Positions 16,477-26,176 of a stretch of 64,000 nucleotides of DNA are shown here, one piece after another. The position numbers and the translations under genes are program-made. The stretch spans positions 62,001 through 126,000 of the forward strand of contig NZ_FOUR01000006.1 of NCBI RefSeq assembly GCF_900114925.1, written 5' to 3'. Under the pieces are notes generated by a model. That model was not told the origin of the DNA, did not search any database, and was given only the letters and a program-made list of their open reading frames with translations. Positions within the stretch are counted from its first letter, which is position 1. The number at the start of each line of letters is the position of its first letter. This stretch comes from Marinobacter pelagius (lineage in GTDB: Bacteria > Pseudomonadota > Gammaproteobacteria > Pseudomonadales > Oleiphilaceae).

Positions 16477-18651
16477 ATGCACCTCTACATAGCCGAAAAA
16501 CCCAGCCTCGCCCGCGCCATCGCCGCCGCCCTGCCCGGTCCGCACCAGAAAGGCCAGGGCTGGATCCGCTGTGGCCAGGGCGAAGACGCGGCCACGGTTA
16601 GCTGGTGTATCGGCCATCTGCTGGAACCGGCGGAACCCGCGCGCTACAACCCGGTGTGGAAAAAATGGCGGGCCGAAGACCTGCCCCTGTTTCCGGAACG
16701 CTGGGAGGTAACCCCCAAGGACAGCGTCCGCCAGCAACTGAAAGTCCTCGAATCCCTCATTCGCCAGGCCGATTCCATTGTCCATGCCGGCGACCCGGAC
16801 CGCGAGGGCCAGCTCCTGGTGGACGAGGTGCTGCGCTACGTGGGCACCCAGGCGCCAATCCAGCGGCTGCTGATCAACGATCTCACGCCCTCAGCCGTCG
16901 CCAAGGCCATCCGCAGCACCCGGGACAACCGCGAATTCCGTCGCCTGTCCCACTCCGCCCTGGCACGGCAACGGGCCGACTGGCTCTACGGCATCAACCT
17001 CACCCGCTTCTACACCCTCAACTACCAGCAACAGGGCGAACAGGGGGTCTATTCCGTGGGGCGGGTACAGACCCCGGTTCTGGGCCTGGTGGTGGAGCGG
17101 GACAACACCATCGAAAACTTCGAGCCCAAGCCCTACTTCCGCATCGAAGGCCAATTCCGGGCCCACGAAGAAGGCGTGGACCCGAAACCGTTCAACGCCC
17201 GCTGGCTGCCGGACGAGCAATTCCAGGACTACCTGGACGAAGAAAACCGCCTGATGGACCGGGAGGTGGCCGAGCAGATCGCCGCCAGTGTCCAGGACCG
17301 GCCGGGCACCATCGTCGAATCCCGCTTCCGGGACCGGCCTGAAGCGCCACCATTGCCGCTCTCCCTCTCTGCCCTGCAGATCGAGGCCGGCCGCCTGTTT
17401 CGCATGGGCGCGAAAGACGTTCTGGATACTGCCCAGAACCTGTACGAACGGCACCAGCTGATCACCTATCCCCGGTCCGATTGCCGTTACCTGCCGGAGG
17501 AACATTTCGGCCAGCGCCAGCAGGTAGTGCAGGCCATCTCCCGGGTAGCACCGGCGCTTGCCAGCCACTGCGGGCAAGCCGACTTTGACCGCAAGAGCGC
17601 GGCCTGGAACGACAAACAGGTGGATGCGCACCACGCGATCATCCCCACCAACCGTCCCTCTCCCAATGGCAAGCTGACCCAGGCCGAAGAGAATATCTAC
17701 GGCCTGATAAGCCGCTTCTACCTGATGCAGTTCGCCCCGGATGCCATCCACCGGGAAGGCCGGCTGACCGTCCGCGTGGCAGACCACCGGTTCCGGGCCA
17801 CGGAAACCGCCATCCTCGAGCCGGGCTGGAAGAACCTGGAACTGAAACTTCGGGAACAGCGCCAGGAACCCCAGAAAGCACCGCTGCCCCGGCTGGAGAA
17901 AAACGAACCGGTGCACTGTGACGCGGCAACGGTCTCCGAGCGCAAGACCCAGCCACCACAGCATTTCACCGACGCCACCCTGCTCTCGGCGATGACCAAC
18001 ATCGCCAGGTTTGTCAGCGATGCGGAGTTGCGCAAGACCCTGCGGGAAACCGATGGTCTGGGTACCGAAGCCACCCGCGCGGCCATCATCGAAACCCTGT
18101 TCAAGCGCGACTATCTGTTCCGGGAAGGACGACACATCCGGGCCACCGCCAAGGGCAAGACCCTGATCGAGGCACTCCCGGAATCCGTCAGCAAGCCGGA
18201 TCGCACGGCAGTCTGGGAAGCGACGCTGGAGGGCATTCGCCGGGGCGAGGATGACCCGCGCAAATTCCTCGACACCCTCAAGCAGGAAATCCGGGACCTG
18301 ATGAACCGGCCCCAGGGCAAGGCCAGCCCGGAGCCAGAATCCAAAGGAGCCGGCCAGGCAATCCACTGCCCCAAATGCCGCGCTCCGATGGTGGAGCGGG
18401 AAGGCAAGTTCGGCCGTTTCCACGCCTGCACCCGCTACCCGGACTGCAAGGGCACCCGCCCGATCGAGGACAACGCCCCGGCCGATGGCACCGGCCAGAA
18501 GCCCATCCCCTGCCCCCACTGCTTTTCGCCCCTGGTGCGGCGCAAAGGCAAGAAAGGCTGGTTCTGGGGCTGCAGCAATTTCCCGGGTTGCCGGCAAACA
18601 GTCGACGATGACAACGGCAAACCCGCATTGGGTTTACGCAATAATACATAA
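16477..18651 (+). CDS. topB: DNA topoisomerase III
   Basis: A 724-residue type IA topoisomerase. The N-terminal TOPRIM domain starts MHLYIAEKPSLARAIA and contains the acidic motif AGDPDREGQLLVDE. The catalytic tyrosine is Tyr331 in LITYPRSDCRYLPEEHF, matching Tyr328 of E. coli TopB. Two C-terminal zinc-finger-like segments (CPKCRAPM...C, and CPHCFSPL...CSNFPGC) complete the protein. It decatenates DNA during replication and recombination. It is downstream of the inverted repeat and not obviously in an operon. A 568-codon open frame on the opposite strand is a shadow of its GC-rich codons. Confidence 0.95.
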   Translation: MHLYIAEKPSLARAIAAALPGPHQKGQGWIRCGQGEDAATVSWCIGHLLEPAEPARYNPVWKKWRAEDLPLFPERWEVTPKDSVRQQLKVLESLIRQADSIVHAGDPDREGQLLVDEVLRYVGTQAPIQRLLINDLTPSAVAKAIRSTRDNREFRRLSHSALARQRADWLYGINLTRFYTLNYQQQGEQGVYSVGRVQTPVLGLVVERDNTIENFEPKPYFRIEGQFRAHEEGVDPKPFNARWLPDEQFQDYLDEENRLMDREVAEQIAASVQDRPGTIVESRFRDRPEAPPLPLSLSALQIEAGRLFRMGAKDVLDTAQNLYERHQLITYPRSDCRYLPEEHFGQRQQVVQAISRVAPALASHCGQADFDRKSAAWNDKQVDAHHAIIPTNRPSPNGKLTQAEENIYGLISRFYLMQFAPDAIHREGRLTVRVADHRFRATETAILEPGWKNLELKLREQRQEPQKAPLPRLEKNEPVHCDAATVSERKTQPPQHFTDATLLSAMTNIARFVSDAELRKTLRETDGLGTEATRAAIIETLFKRDYLFREGRHIRATAKGKTLIEALPESVSKPDRTAVWEATLEGIRRGEDDPRKFLDTLKQEIRDLMNRPQGKASPEPESKGAGQAIHCPKCRAPMVEREGKFGRFHACTRYPDCKGTRPIEDNAPADGTGQKPIPCPHCFSPLVRRKGKKGWFWGCSNFPGCRQTVDDDNGKPALGLRNNT

Positions 18652-18713
18652 CGATACTGAACCGACCCTTGCTTTTTGCCATAATCGGTTGATATCGAAG
18701 GGAGAACATCACC

Positions 18714-19442
18714 ATGCGCATTGCTCTGCTTGAAGACGAACACGAACAGGCGCAGAACGTGCAAAACATCCTGGCGGAACGTGGGCACCACTGCGACAGC
18801 TTTCCGACCGGCCAGAGTTTTCTGAGTGCCGTACTGCACCGCAGTTACGACCTGCTGATCCTGGACTGGCAGATCCCCGACATGACGGGCATCGATGTGC
18901 TGGAGAGTGTTCGGGCGCAGCTGAACTGGCCTATCCCGGTCATCTTTCTGACCCAGCGCGATAGTGAATCCGACATCGTTCGGGCGCTGGATGCCGGTGC
19001 CGACGATTACCTGGCCAAACCTCCCCGTGCCGCCGAGCTGTCTGCCCGGATCAACGCGCTGGCCCGCCGCACCAACCCGGACAACGAGAAAGAAGTCCTG
19101 GTGTACGGCCCGTTCGAGATCAATACCCAGCAGCGCTCTATCTCCCTGCACGGTGAGGAACTGACCCTCACAGACAAGGACTTTGACCTGACCCTGTTCC
19201 TGTTCCAGAACCAGGGCCGCCTGCTGACCCGGGAAATGCTGCTCGAACGCGTCTGGGGCCTGGCCCGTGATATCAACACCCGCACGGTGGATACTCACAT
19301 GAGCCGCCTGCGCCGCCGCCTGGGCCTGAACCCGGAGAACGGCTTCCGGATCAAGACCATTTACCAACGGGGCTACCGGCTTGAGTCCATGAAAGCCCTG
19401 GACAACGACGAACTGGACAGACCCCTGGCAGCCAATGAGTGA
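18714..19442 (+). CDS. OmpR/PhoB-family response regulator
   Basis: A 242-residue two-component regulator: receiver domain (1-120) with acidic residues Glu7/Asp8, phospho-acceptor Asp51 in LLILDWQIPDMTG and Lys in DYLAKP, then a winged-helix DNA-binding domain (about 130-230, ending TIYQRGYRL). GGGAG precedes the ATG. Its stop overlaps the FecR gene start by 8 bp, and a histidine kinase follows, so the three genes form a signalling operon. Confidence 0.92.
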   Translation: MRIALLEDEHEQAQNVQNILAERGHHCDSFPTGQSFLSAVLHRSYDLLILDWQIPDMTGIDVLESVRAQLNWPIPVIFLTQRDSESDIVRALDAGADDYLAKPPRAAELSARINALARRTNPDNEKEVLVYGPFEINTQQRSISLHGEELTLTDKDFDLTLFLFQNQGRLLTREMLLERVWGLARDINTRTVDTHMSRLRRRLGLNPENGFRIKTIYQRGYRLESMKALDNDELDRPLAANE

Positions 19443-20637
19443 CGCCCTGCTCCGCCGAACCCTGCCCCTGCTTGCCTTGACAGCTTCGCTGGCAATGGCA
19501 GCGACTTACAGCGCGGCGGAAACGACCCGGGTGTCCTACACCACGGCAAGCGTGCAGCTTCTGCCCAGCCAGTCCGAACGCTCGGTACCGCTGAACGGGG
19601 GAACCTCCCTCCGGGCCGGCGACGAAATTGTATCCGGCGCGGGCACTGCCACGATCCAGCTGAACGAAGACGTCGAGCTACGCCTGTTCCCCCGCACACG
19701 CCTGCAGATTGTCGAACTGGCAACCGAAAGCTCACCCCGGGTACGGCTGATCGAAGGAAAGGTTCATGCCCGGGCACACTCCGGCGACTGGAATCCCCTT
19801 CCCGTATACATCGAGACAGCAACTGCCGTAGCCTTGACGCAGCACTCGACCTTCACAGTTCAGGCTTCTGCCGAGTCAACGCTGGTGCGGGTTACCGAAG
19901 GCATGGTGGATTTCGGAGCTCCGGGTAAAGCCCAGCGGATTCCGGCCGGGTACCGGGCCAGCGTCGGCACCGATGGACACACCGGGGTTACCATCCGGCA
20001 GCTGCCTGATGCTCCCGACGTCACCTCCCTGCCAGAAGTGGTCTCAACACTTCCACTCGAAGTGACCTGGCAAGGCGAGGATGCCTCCGGCTACCGGCTC
20101 GATATCTTCGAGACCGCCAGCGGCGAATGGATCGGCAGTCGTGAAGTCACCGGCAACCGGTTCGATATCGGCCTGCTGGACAACGGCGGCTACCAGATCC
20201 AAATCGCAACTCTGGACGCCAGCGGCCTGGCAGGCATGCCCGCCACCGTTCCGATGGAAGTCCGCCTGCAGGCGCAAACCGCCACGCTGTCTTACCCCGC
20301 CCCGGGTGCCAGCGCCGACGACGACATGCCCGAATTCCGCTGGCAGCTCAATGGCGAGAACGAGATCGCCAGGGTGGAGGTCGCCAGTGACAGGAATTTC
20401 CGGAACGTTATTGCCACCAGCGAGTGGGCGCCCGAGACCCAGGCCCTGCCCTCAAGGCCCCTTGAGCCGGGCGTGTATTACTGGCGCGTAGTGACGGAAG
20501 CCGGCGGAAAGTCGGTGGCGGCGACCGAACCCCGCGCTCTCACCGTCTATCCCAACCGCATCGCCAATCCTGGCAATTCGGGCGATGTTTCCGGCGAACA
20601 GGTTACGTCGCTTCCCGACCGCGGCAATCGCGGCTAG
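19435..20637 (+). CDS. Exported FecR-domain protein
   Basis: A 400-residue protein with a signal peptide (about residues 1-28) and a FecR-like beta-rich domain (about 35-165): GTSLRAGDEIVSGAGTATI and VRLIEGKVHARAHS are typical. The rest contains fibronectin/Ig-like repeats, for example LEVTWQGEDASGYRLDI. FecR domains bind sigma/anti-sigma partners or peptidoglycan/polysaccharide. Here the gene lies between a response regulator and a histidine kinase, so the protein is likely the periplasmic input component of that system. The translational overlap with the regulator supports this. The ligand is unknown. Confidence 0.85.
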   Translation: MSDALLRRTLPLLALTASLAMAATYSAAETTRVSYTTASVQLLPSQSERSVPLNGGTSLRAGDEIVSGAGTATIQLNEDVELRLFPRTRLQIVELATESSPRVRLIEGKVHARAHSGDWNPLPVYIETATAVALTQHSTFTVQASAESTLVRVTEGMVDFGAPGKAQRIPAGYRASVGTDGHTGVTIRQLPDAPDVTSLPEVVSTLPLEVTWQGEDASGYRLDIFETASGEWIGSREVTGNRFDIGLLDNGGYQIQIATLDASGLAGMPATVPMEVRLQAQTATLSYPAPGASADDDMPEFRWQLNGENEIARVEVASDRNFRNVIATSEWAPETQALPSRPLEPGVYYWRVVTEAGGKSVAATEPRALTVYPNRIANPGNSGDVSGEQVTSLPDRGNRG

Positions 20638-20745
20638 AACAATACGATCCAAACCTTGGAACTCGTCCCTGAAAACGGTATTTTGTCCGGCTGAGAGTTC
20701 TTTCTGGAACAATACCTTGAACGACCAACACCGACAGCAGGGCGC

Positions 20746-22638
20746 ATGAGCCGGGACTTGCCAATCATCCGAACGACTCCCTGGAACCTGGGTCTGATCC
20801 TGCTCGCGATACTGCTGCTGATCCAACTGTCAGTCCTGCCCAAGATTCTTGACCAGGGGCTGCTGGAAACCGCACTCTCCAGCAGCCAGCTGGCCTTCCC
20901 GGAACAAAGCAAGGCCCTGTTTATCCGGGAGGCTCCCGCGTGGGCCGGCGCGTTGCTGAGCCTGATCGTGCTGGTGCTGGTTTCTATCCTGCTGCCCCGG
21001 ATTCGCCCGAGCCGCACCTTGTTGACCTGCATTGCCATCGCAGGTTCCGCCACCGCGATATGCATGGTGGTACTGTTCGGAGCCGGGGTCTGGATACCTG
21101 TGGCGAACGCCATACTGATTCCCCTGATCGCCTTCCCGGTCTCCAGCGGCCTTCGCCTGGCCACGGCGAACCGCTTTCTCAACCAGCAACTGGACAGGCT
21201 GGTCACCAGCCCGAGGGTCAACCTCCAGGCACCTTCCCGGAACCATCCGGCCCAGTTGCTGAACTACCTCCGGGTGCTGTTCCAGCCCGAGGGCTGGCTG
21301 CTCACCGACGGCCAGGATATTCTCTCTGCCCGCGACCTCACCGTGGCGGATATCCCCGACTCCCTGACCACCGGGCAGTGGCTGCATCAACCCCGGGTAA
21401 GCTGGATCCGGCTGGACCGGGGCGACACCCGATACACACTGGGCTTTACCATGCCCAACGACCTGGGCCGGGAGGCGATTCAGCGCTACCTCAGGCGCCT
21501 GCGGCTGGAAGAATCGCCGCCCATTGCCGATCATTCCGAGATCCGGGAAAACATTTCAGCGCGCATAGAAAGGCTGCGTACGGCAACCGAGCGCATGAAC
21601 AGGATGCAACAGTTCATCCGTCGCAGCTTCGAGCACATGCCCGATGGAATCATCGTGACCGACGAGCTGGGCGTTATCCGCTTCGCCAACGGCCACATCG
21701 AGGAATGGTTCGGTGACCCCATGCCGAGCCTTGATGGCATGCCGCTGGCCCGACTCCTTGAAGGTCACGACCCCCGGGAAATTCCGCCCTGGCACGAAAC
21801 CATCTCGGAAACCCTGACCATGCAGCAGAGCCGCACGGTGGACCTGCACATCCATGACAAGGACTTCCTCATCCACTTTGCGCCGTTCGCCCTGCCGGAT
21901 ACAAACCAGCACGGCATCATCGCCAACATCTCGGACATCTCCGAGTTGCGGGAACAACAGCGGCAACACCGGGAGGCTATCGACTTCATCTCCCACGATG
22001 TGCGCTCGCCACTGGTGTCTCAGCTCGCCCTCATCGAGCAGCTGAAGCGGGATCCTTCCAACATTGAACCGGCACAACTGGAACAGCTGGGCAAGCTGGC
22101 CCGGCGCAGCTACAACCTGGCCGAGGAGTTCGTGCAGCTGGCCCGCGCCGAACAGCTGACCGAAACCCGTTTCTACGAGTGCGAATTCCTGGCCATTGCC
22201 GAGAACGCCCGGGACAGCGTCAGCGAACAAGCCGCCGAGAAACACATCGAATTTTCCCTGCAAGGCACCGAGGATCTCTGGCTGCGGGGTAATGCGGAGT
22301 TGCTGGAACGGGCCGTGATCAACCTGATGACCAACGCCGTGCAGTACAGCCCACCCGGCTCGACCATTAACGTGCAGGTATTCCGTGCCGGGCACCAGGC
22401 CTGCCTGACGGTAACCGATGAAGGCACCGGTATTGACCAGCAGGAACTGCCCTACCTGTTTGACCGCTTCATGCGCCAGAAAAGCAGCGAACTGGCCGGC
22501 ATTCACGGCGCGGGGCTGGGGCTGTCATTCGTGAAGACGGTAGTGGAAAAACATCGGGGAGAGATTTCGGTCGCTTCGACTCCCGGAGAGGGAACCTCGT
22601 TCACCCTGAAGCTACCGATGGCCGACCCACTGGCCTGA
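20746..22638 (+). CDS. PAS-domain sensor histidine kinase (CHASE2-like membrane region)
   Basis: 630 residues. The N-terminus has about four membrane segments (20-38, 65-85, 95-115, 120-140) resembling the membrane part of CHASE2 sensors, but with only about 30 residues between the first two, so the usual extracytoplasmic CHASE2 domain is essentially absent. Then comes a PAS domain (about 290-410), the H-box FISHDVRSP with the phospho-acceptor His417, and an HATPase domain with N-box NLMTNAVQYS, VTDEGTGI and GAGLGLSFVKTVV. It should phosphorylate the response regulator two genes upstream. The missing sensor domain may be supplied by the FecR protein. Confidence 0.87.
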   Translation: MSRDLPIIRTTPWNLGLILLAILLLIQLSVLPKILDQGLLETALSSSQLAFPEQSKALFIREAPAWAGALLSLIVLVLVSILLPRIRPSRTLLTCIAIAGSATAICMVVLFGAGVWIPVANAILIPLIAFPVSSGLRLATANRFLNQQLDRLVTSPRVNLQAPSRNHPAQLLNYLRVLFQPEGWLLTDGQDILSARDLTVADIPDSLTTGQWLHQPRVSWIRLDRGDTRYTLGFTMPNDLGREAIQRYLRRLRLEESPPIADHSEIRENISARIERLRTATERMNRMQQFIRRSFEHMPDGIIVTDELGVIRFANGHIEEWFGDPMPSLDGMPLARLLEGHDPREIPPWHETISETLTMQQSRTVDLHIHDKDFLIHFAPFALPDTNQHGIIANISDISELREQQRQHREAIDFISHDVRSPLVSQLALIEQLKRDPSNIEPAQLEQLGKLARRSYNLAEEFVQLARAEQLTETRFYECEFLAIAENARDSVSEQAAEKHIEFSLQGTEDLWLRGNAELLERAVINLMTNAVQYSPPGSTINVQVFRAGHQACLTVTDEGTGIDQQELPYLFDRFMRQKSSELAGIHGAGLGLSFVKTVVEKHRGEISVASTPGEGTSFTLKLPMADPLA

Positions 22639-22654
22639 GACTGCACACTTCGAG

Positions 22655-22680
22655 TACGGTTAGAGTGACAACTAACCGTA
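22655..22680. terminator. Hairpin after the histidine kinase gene
   Basis: TACGGTTAG-AGTGACAA-CTAACCGTA is a perfect 9-bp stem with an 8-nt loop, 16 bp after the kinase stop and before the NYN gene. It lacks a strong T tract, so it could be a terminator or an operator for the following gene. Confidence 0.45.
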
Positions 22681-22716
22681 TTCAGCCCCCCCAACCAAAA
22701 GGAAACCTCAAGGAAG

Positions 22717-23457
22717 ATGAGCTCCAACTACCGAATTGCCCTGCTGATCGACTGCGACAACGTCAGCCACCAAGCCATTGAGGGTGTGCTCCAGGAACTG
22801 GCCAAGTACGGTGCCGTGAACATACGGCACGCCCACGGCAACTGGAACGGCCCGCAGCTGGGCGGCTGGATCGAGAAACTCCACCCCAATGCCATCCGCC
22901 CCATCCAGCAGTTCGCCTACACCACCGGCAAAAATGCCACCGACGCCTCGATGATCATCGACGCGATGGACCTGCTCTACAGCGGCAATGTGGACGCCTT
23001 CGCCCTGATGACCAGTGACAGCGACTTCACACCTTTGGTGATGCGCATCCTGGAAGCGGGCTTGCCCGTATTCGGATTTGGCGAGCGGAAGACACCCCTG
23101 CCCTTCGTGAATGCCTGTTCCCAGTTCATCTACACCGAGAATCTCCGGGACGAAGCGGATGAAGAGGAAGGTGACAACGGCACAGAGCCGGCCGCCAGAA
23201 CCCAGAAAAAATGGGGCCGCAACCAGCTCCGGGGCGACTCGGTGCTGGTAAGAACCTTGCGTACAGCCGTCGAGCAAACCGCCGATGACGATGGCTGGGC
23301 GCACCTTGGCAAGGTGGGCCAATACATCTCCAACAACAGCTCCTTCTCGCCGGTGAACTACGGTTACAAGAAACTGAGCGACCTGATCAAGGCCAGTGAA
23401 CTGTTCGAGATCCGGGTTGGCGATAAGAATGTGGTTTACATAAAGAGTCCCGGCTAA
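22717..23457 (+). CDS. NYN-domain (LabA/DUF88) putative RNase with OST-HTH/LOTUS domain
   Basis: A 246-residue protein. The N-terminal NYN (PIN-like) domain has the acidic metal-binding residues in LLIDCDNVS, KNATDASMIIDAMDLLY and LMTSDSDFTPLV, so it should be an active metal-dependent RNase. The C-terminal about 80 residues (from VLVRTLRTAVEQT to KNVVYIKS) form an OST-HTH/LOTUS RNA-binding domain. This two-domain layout is common in bacteria; targets are unknown. It is 78 bp downstream of the kinase and 26 bp upstream of the SDR gene on the same strand. Confidence 0.85.
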   Translation: MSSNYRIALLIDCDNVSHQAIEGVLQELAKYGAVNIRHAHGNWNGPQLGGWIEKLHPNAIRPIQQFAYTTGKNATDASMIIDAMDLLYSGNVDAFALMTSDSDFTPLVMRILEAGLPVFGFGERKTPLPFVNACSQFIYTENLRDEADEEEGDNGTEPAARTQKKWGRNQLRGDSVLVRTLRTAVEQTADDDGWAHLGKVGQYISNNSSFSPVNYGYKKLSDLIKASELFEIRVGDKNVVYIKSPG

Positions 23458-23483
23458 GCCGGCGCCAATACTAGGAGTGGAGA

Positions 23484-24230
23484 ATGCGACGTAACATCCT
23501 GATTACCGGAGCCAGCAGTGGTCTGGGCATGGGCATGGCCCGGGCGTGGGCGGCCAAAGGTTGCAACCTGGCCCTGTGTGCCCGACGCGAGGAGAACCTG
23601 GAAGCGCTCCAGCATGAGCTGACCACGAGCTACCCGAACATCCGAGTGGTCATCCAGGCTCTGGACGTGTGCGATTACGACCGGGTGCCGGAGGTATTTC
23701 AGAGCTTCAAAGAGGAGCTGGGCAGCCTCGACCGCATCGTGGTCAACGCCGGCATGGCGAGCAGCCACGGCATTGGCCAGGGGCACTTCGAATCCAACCG
23801 TCAGGCGGCAGAGACCAACTTCGTCGCAGCGATCGCCCAGTGCGAAGCCGCCATGGAGATTTTCCGGGCCCAGAACGCGGGCCACCTGGTGCTGATTTCC
23901 TCCGTCAGTGGCGTGCGCGGCTTCCGGGGCGCCATGAACGTCTACGCCGCCACCAAAGCCGCCGTGGCCTCACTGGCCGAAGGCCTGCAGCTGGACACTG
24001 AAGGCACCCCCATCCGGGTCACCAACATCATGCCCGGCTACATCCTCACCGACATCAACCGCAGCACCAAAAACGCCCCCTTCCGGGTGGATCTGGAGAC
24101 GGGCGTCGCCGCGCTGGTGAGCGCCATCGACAAGGAAAAACGCCGCGCCTACGTGCCCTGGTGGCCGTGGACGCCGCTGAGCTACGTGATCAAGGCGTTG
24201 CCGTTCAAGGTGTTTGCGCGCGCGATGTAG
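23484..24230 (+). CDS. Short-chain dehydrogenase/reductase
   Basis: A 248-residue classical SDR: cofactor motif TGASSGLGMG near the N-terminus, Arg residues after beta-2 (CARRE) favouring NADP, NAG motif VVNAG, Ser in ISSVSG (about 141) and the catalytic YAATK (Tyr154, Lys158). NAD(P)-dependent oxidation or reduction of an unidentified alcohol/ketone. GGAGTGGAG lies before the start. It is convergent with the shikimate kinase gene. Confidence 0.9.
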   Translation: MRRNILITGASSGLGMGMARAWAAKGCNLALCARREENLEALQHELTTSYPNIRVVIQALDVCDYDRVPEVFQSFKEELGSLDRIVVNAGMASSHGIGQGHFESNRQAAETNFVAAIAQCEAAMEIFRAQNAGHLVLISSVSGVRGFRGAMNVYAATKAAVASLAEGLQLDTEGTPIRVTNIMPGYILTDINRSTKNAPFRVDLETGVAALVSAIDKEKRRAYVPWWPWTPLSYVIKALPFKVFARAM

Positions 24231-24241
24231 CTCCTCATGTC

Positions 24242-24739
24242 TTAACTCACCGCCGAAAGCACCGCCTCACACACCTCATCGTGAGTGAGGCCAGCCCCTT
24301 TCACCGTTACATCTGCATAACGGGAATACAGCGCAAAACGCTCGTCAAACAACTCGGCCAGCGACTGATCCGGTCGGCGCGAAATGCCCCGCAGGCTGTA
24401 GTCGCCAATACGTTCGATCACCACGTCCAGCGGGATATCCAGGAAAACCACGGTTCCGTTGCTTTTCAGGTGGCGCATGGCTACATCACTGTATACCGCG
24501 CTGCCGCCGGTACTTATAACGTGGTTCTCGATGGTCAGGTTCAGCAACACCTGCTCCTCGATTTTCCGTAACGCCTGGTAGCCGTTCTGGTCCACGATCT
24601 CCTGCAATGTGCGTCCCGCTTCCTGCTGGATGAGCAGGTCGGTATCCACGAAGCCCAGCCCCAGTCGCTTGGCGACCAGCACTCCGACGGTGCTTTTGCC
24701 GCTGCCGGGCATACCGATAAAGACCAGGTTTCGAGCCAT
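24242..24739 (-). CDS. aroK: Shikimate kinase family protein
   Basis: About 165 residues from MARNLVFIG. The P-loop GMPGSGKS, FVDTDLLIQ, STGGSAVYS and the lid RGISRR match shikimate kinase, which phosphorylates shikimate in aromatic amino acid synthesis. The usual GGG is GGS here, as in some paralogues, so it may be a second shikimate kinase rather than the pathway copy next to aroB. I chose the Met at 24739; the longer frame overlaps sstT. It lies 7 bp after sstT, forming an operon, and is not beside aroB. Confidence 0.8.
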   Translation of the reverse strand: MARNLVFIGMPGSGKSTVGVLVAKRLGLGFVDTDLLIQQEAGRTLQEIVDQNGYQALRKIEEQVLLNLTIENHVISTGGSAVYSDVAMRHLKSNGTVVFLDIPLDVVIERIGDYSLRGISRRPDQSLAELFDERFALYSRYADVTVKGAGLTHDEVCEAVLSAVS

Positions 24740-24746
24740 CGACTGG

Positions 24747-25973
24747 TTACCCCTCTTTTTGCTCGGCCGCGCGACAGGCGGCTGCGGTGAACAAAACATC
24801 GGTGGATGAGTTCAGGGCGGTTTCCGTGGAATCCTGAACCACGCTGATCACAAAGCCAATGGCCACCACCTGCATGGCCACTTCCGTTGAAATACCGAAC
24901 AGGCTGGTCGCGAGCGGAATCAACAGCAAAGACCCGCCCGCAACACCTGACACCCCGCAAGCTGCAAGAGCTGACACCACGCACAGCAACATGGCGGTAG
25001 CGAAATCCACGGGGATGCCGAGCGTATTCGCCGCGGCCAGGGTGATCACAGAAATGGTGATGGCCGCGCCAGCCATGTTGATGGTGGCACCCAGCGGAAT
25101 AGAAATGGAGTAGGTATCGGGGTCCAGTTCCAATTGCTCGCACAGCTCCATGTTAACCGGGATATTAGCGGCAGAACTGCGGGTAAAGAAGGCTGTGACG
25201 GCACTGCCCCGAAGGCAGGCAAAAACCAGCGGGAAAGGATTCTGGCGGGTTTTCAGGAAAACAATCAGCGGGTTGGTCACCAGCGCCACGAACAGCATAC
25301 AACCCACGATTACGCCCAGAAGCTGACCATACTCCAGCAAGGCGCCAACGCCGGTCTCGGCCAATGTATTGGCGACCAGTCCCAGAATACCGAGAGGGGC
25401 AAAGCGAATCACAATATGGACAATATCGGAAACCGCATCTGATAGGTCTTTCAACACCTTGCTGGTGGCATCACTGGCCTGGCGAAGCATGAATCCGAGC
25501 CCCACAGCCCAGGCCAGAATGGCAATAAAGTTGCCTTCCATTAACGCCGTTACCGGATTGGCCACCATGCTGAGCAACAGGTCTCTCAGGATTTCGGTGA
25601 TGCTCCCGGGGGGCTCACCAGTGACTTCCGGCAGGTCCAGCGTCAGTTCCGTCGGGAACAGAAAGCTGGCAACAACCGCGACCAGTGCAGCGATGAGCGT
25701 ACCAACTACGTATAGCACCAGTACGCCGCGGATATGCGTTGGCTGACCTTTTTCATGGGCCGCAATAGCGGCGGCCACCAGCACAAACACAAGGATAGGC
25801 GCGACGGCCTTGAGTGCTGAAATAAACAACTGACCGAGTAGCGAAAACGATTTGGCGGTTTCAGGAGAAAGCAGTGCCAGTGCTACCCCGGCAATGATGC
25901 CGAGCATGATCTGGGGAATCAGACCCAACTGCAGAAGGGGACGGAAGAACGTGGTTTGCCCGCTGGACATCAT
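24747..25973 (-). CDS. sstT: Sodium:serine/threonine symporter SstT
   Basis: A 408-residue dicarboxylate/amino acid:cation symporter-family protein with about eight membrane segments and two re-entrant loops. Segments such as VRQSP-like [55 protein letters not shown] and [18 protein letters not shown] are characteristic of SstT, which imports Ser/Thr with Na+. It is the first gene of an operon with the shikimate kinase. The sequence begins MMSSG; either Met could start. It is divergent from the Wadjet operon. Confidence 0.9.
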   Translation of the reverse strand: MMSSGQTTFFRPLLQLGLIPQIMLGIIAGVALALLSPETAKSFSLLGQLFISALKAVAPILVFVLVAAAIAAHEKGQPTHIRGVLVLYVVGTLIAALVAVVASFLFPTELTLDLPEVTGEPPGSITEILRDLLLSMVANPVTALMEGNFIAILAWAVGLGFMLRQASDATSKVLKDLSDAVSDIVHIVIRFAPLGILGLVANTLAETGVGALLEYGQLLGVIVGCMLFVALVTNPLIVFLKTRQNPFPLVFACLRGSAVTAFFTRSSAANIPVNMELCEQLELDPDTYSISIPLGATINMAGAAITISVITLAAANTLGIPVDFATAMLLCVVSALAACGVSGVAGGSLLLIPLATSLFGISTEVAMQVVAIGFVISVVQDSTETALNSSTDVLFTAAACRAAEQKEG

Positions 25974-26096
25974 AGGCTCCGGTTGAAAGGATTGAACGGG
26001 CGGCGGAATTTACCACAAATGCCAGATTAACGAGACACGGGGTATCCGAAACCGGAGCCTGCAAAGTAGAGCCCGGGTGTGCTTGTGACTATTCCG

Positions 26097-26126
26097 TTGT
26101 AGCGGGAACCGCCCCACCATTACTAT
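26097..26126 (+). promoter_or_regulatory. Candidate sigma70 promoter for the Wadjet operon
   Basis: TTGTAG (26097-26102), an 18-bp spacer and TACTAT (26121-26126) lie about 50 bp before jetA, in the gap divergent from sstT. Both hexamers are 4 of 6 matches to consensus, so this is only a candidate. Confidence 0.35.
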
Positions 26127-26176
26127 AGGGGTTATCATTCTCGCCCAACCTTTTCAGATGGTACTTCCGATTGCCC

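Noticed and set aside
16891..18597. 568-codon open frame on the minus strand opposite topB
   Set aside because: It is a shadow of the GC-rich codons of topB; no ribosome site, no family, and topB is a certain gene.
18435..19367. 310-codon minus-strand frame opposite the response regulator
   Set aside because: It overlaps the topB end and the regulator wholly; the regulator has clear motifs.
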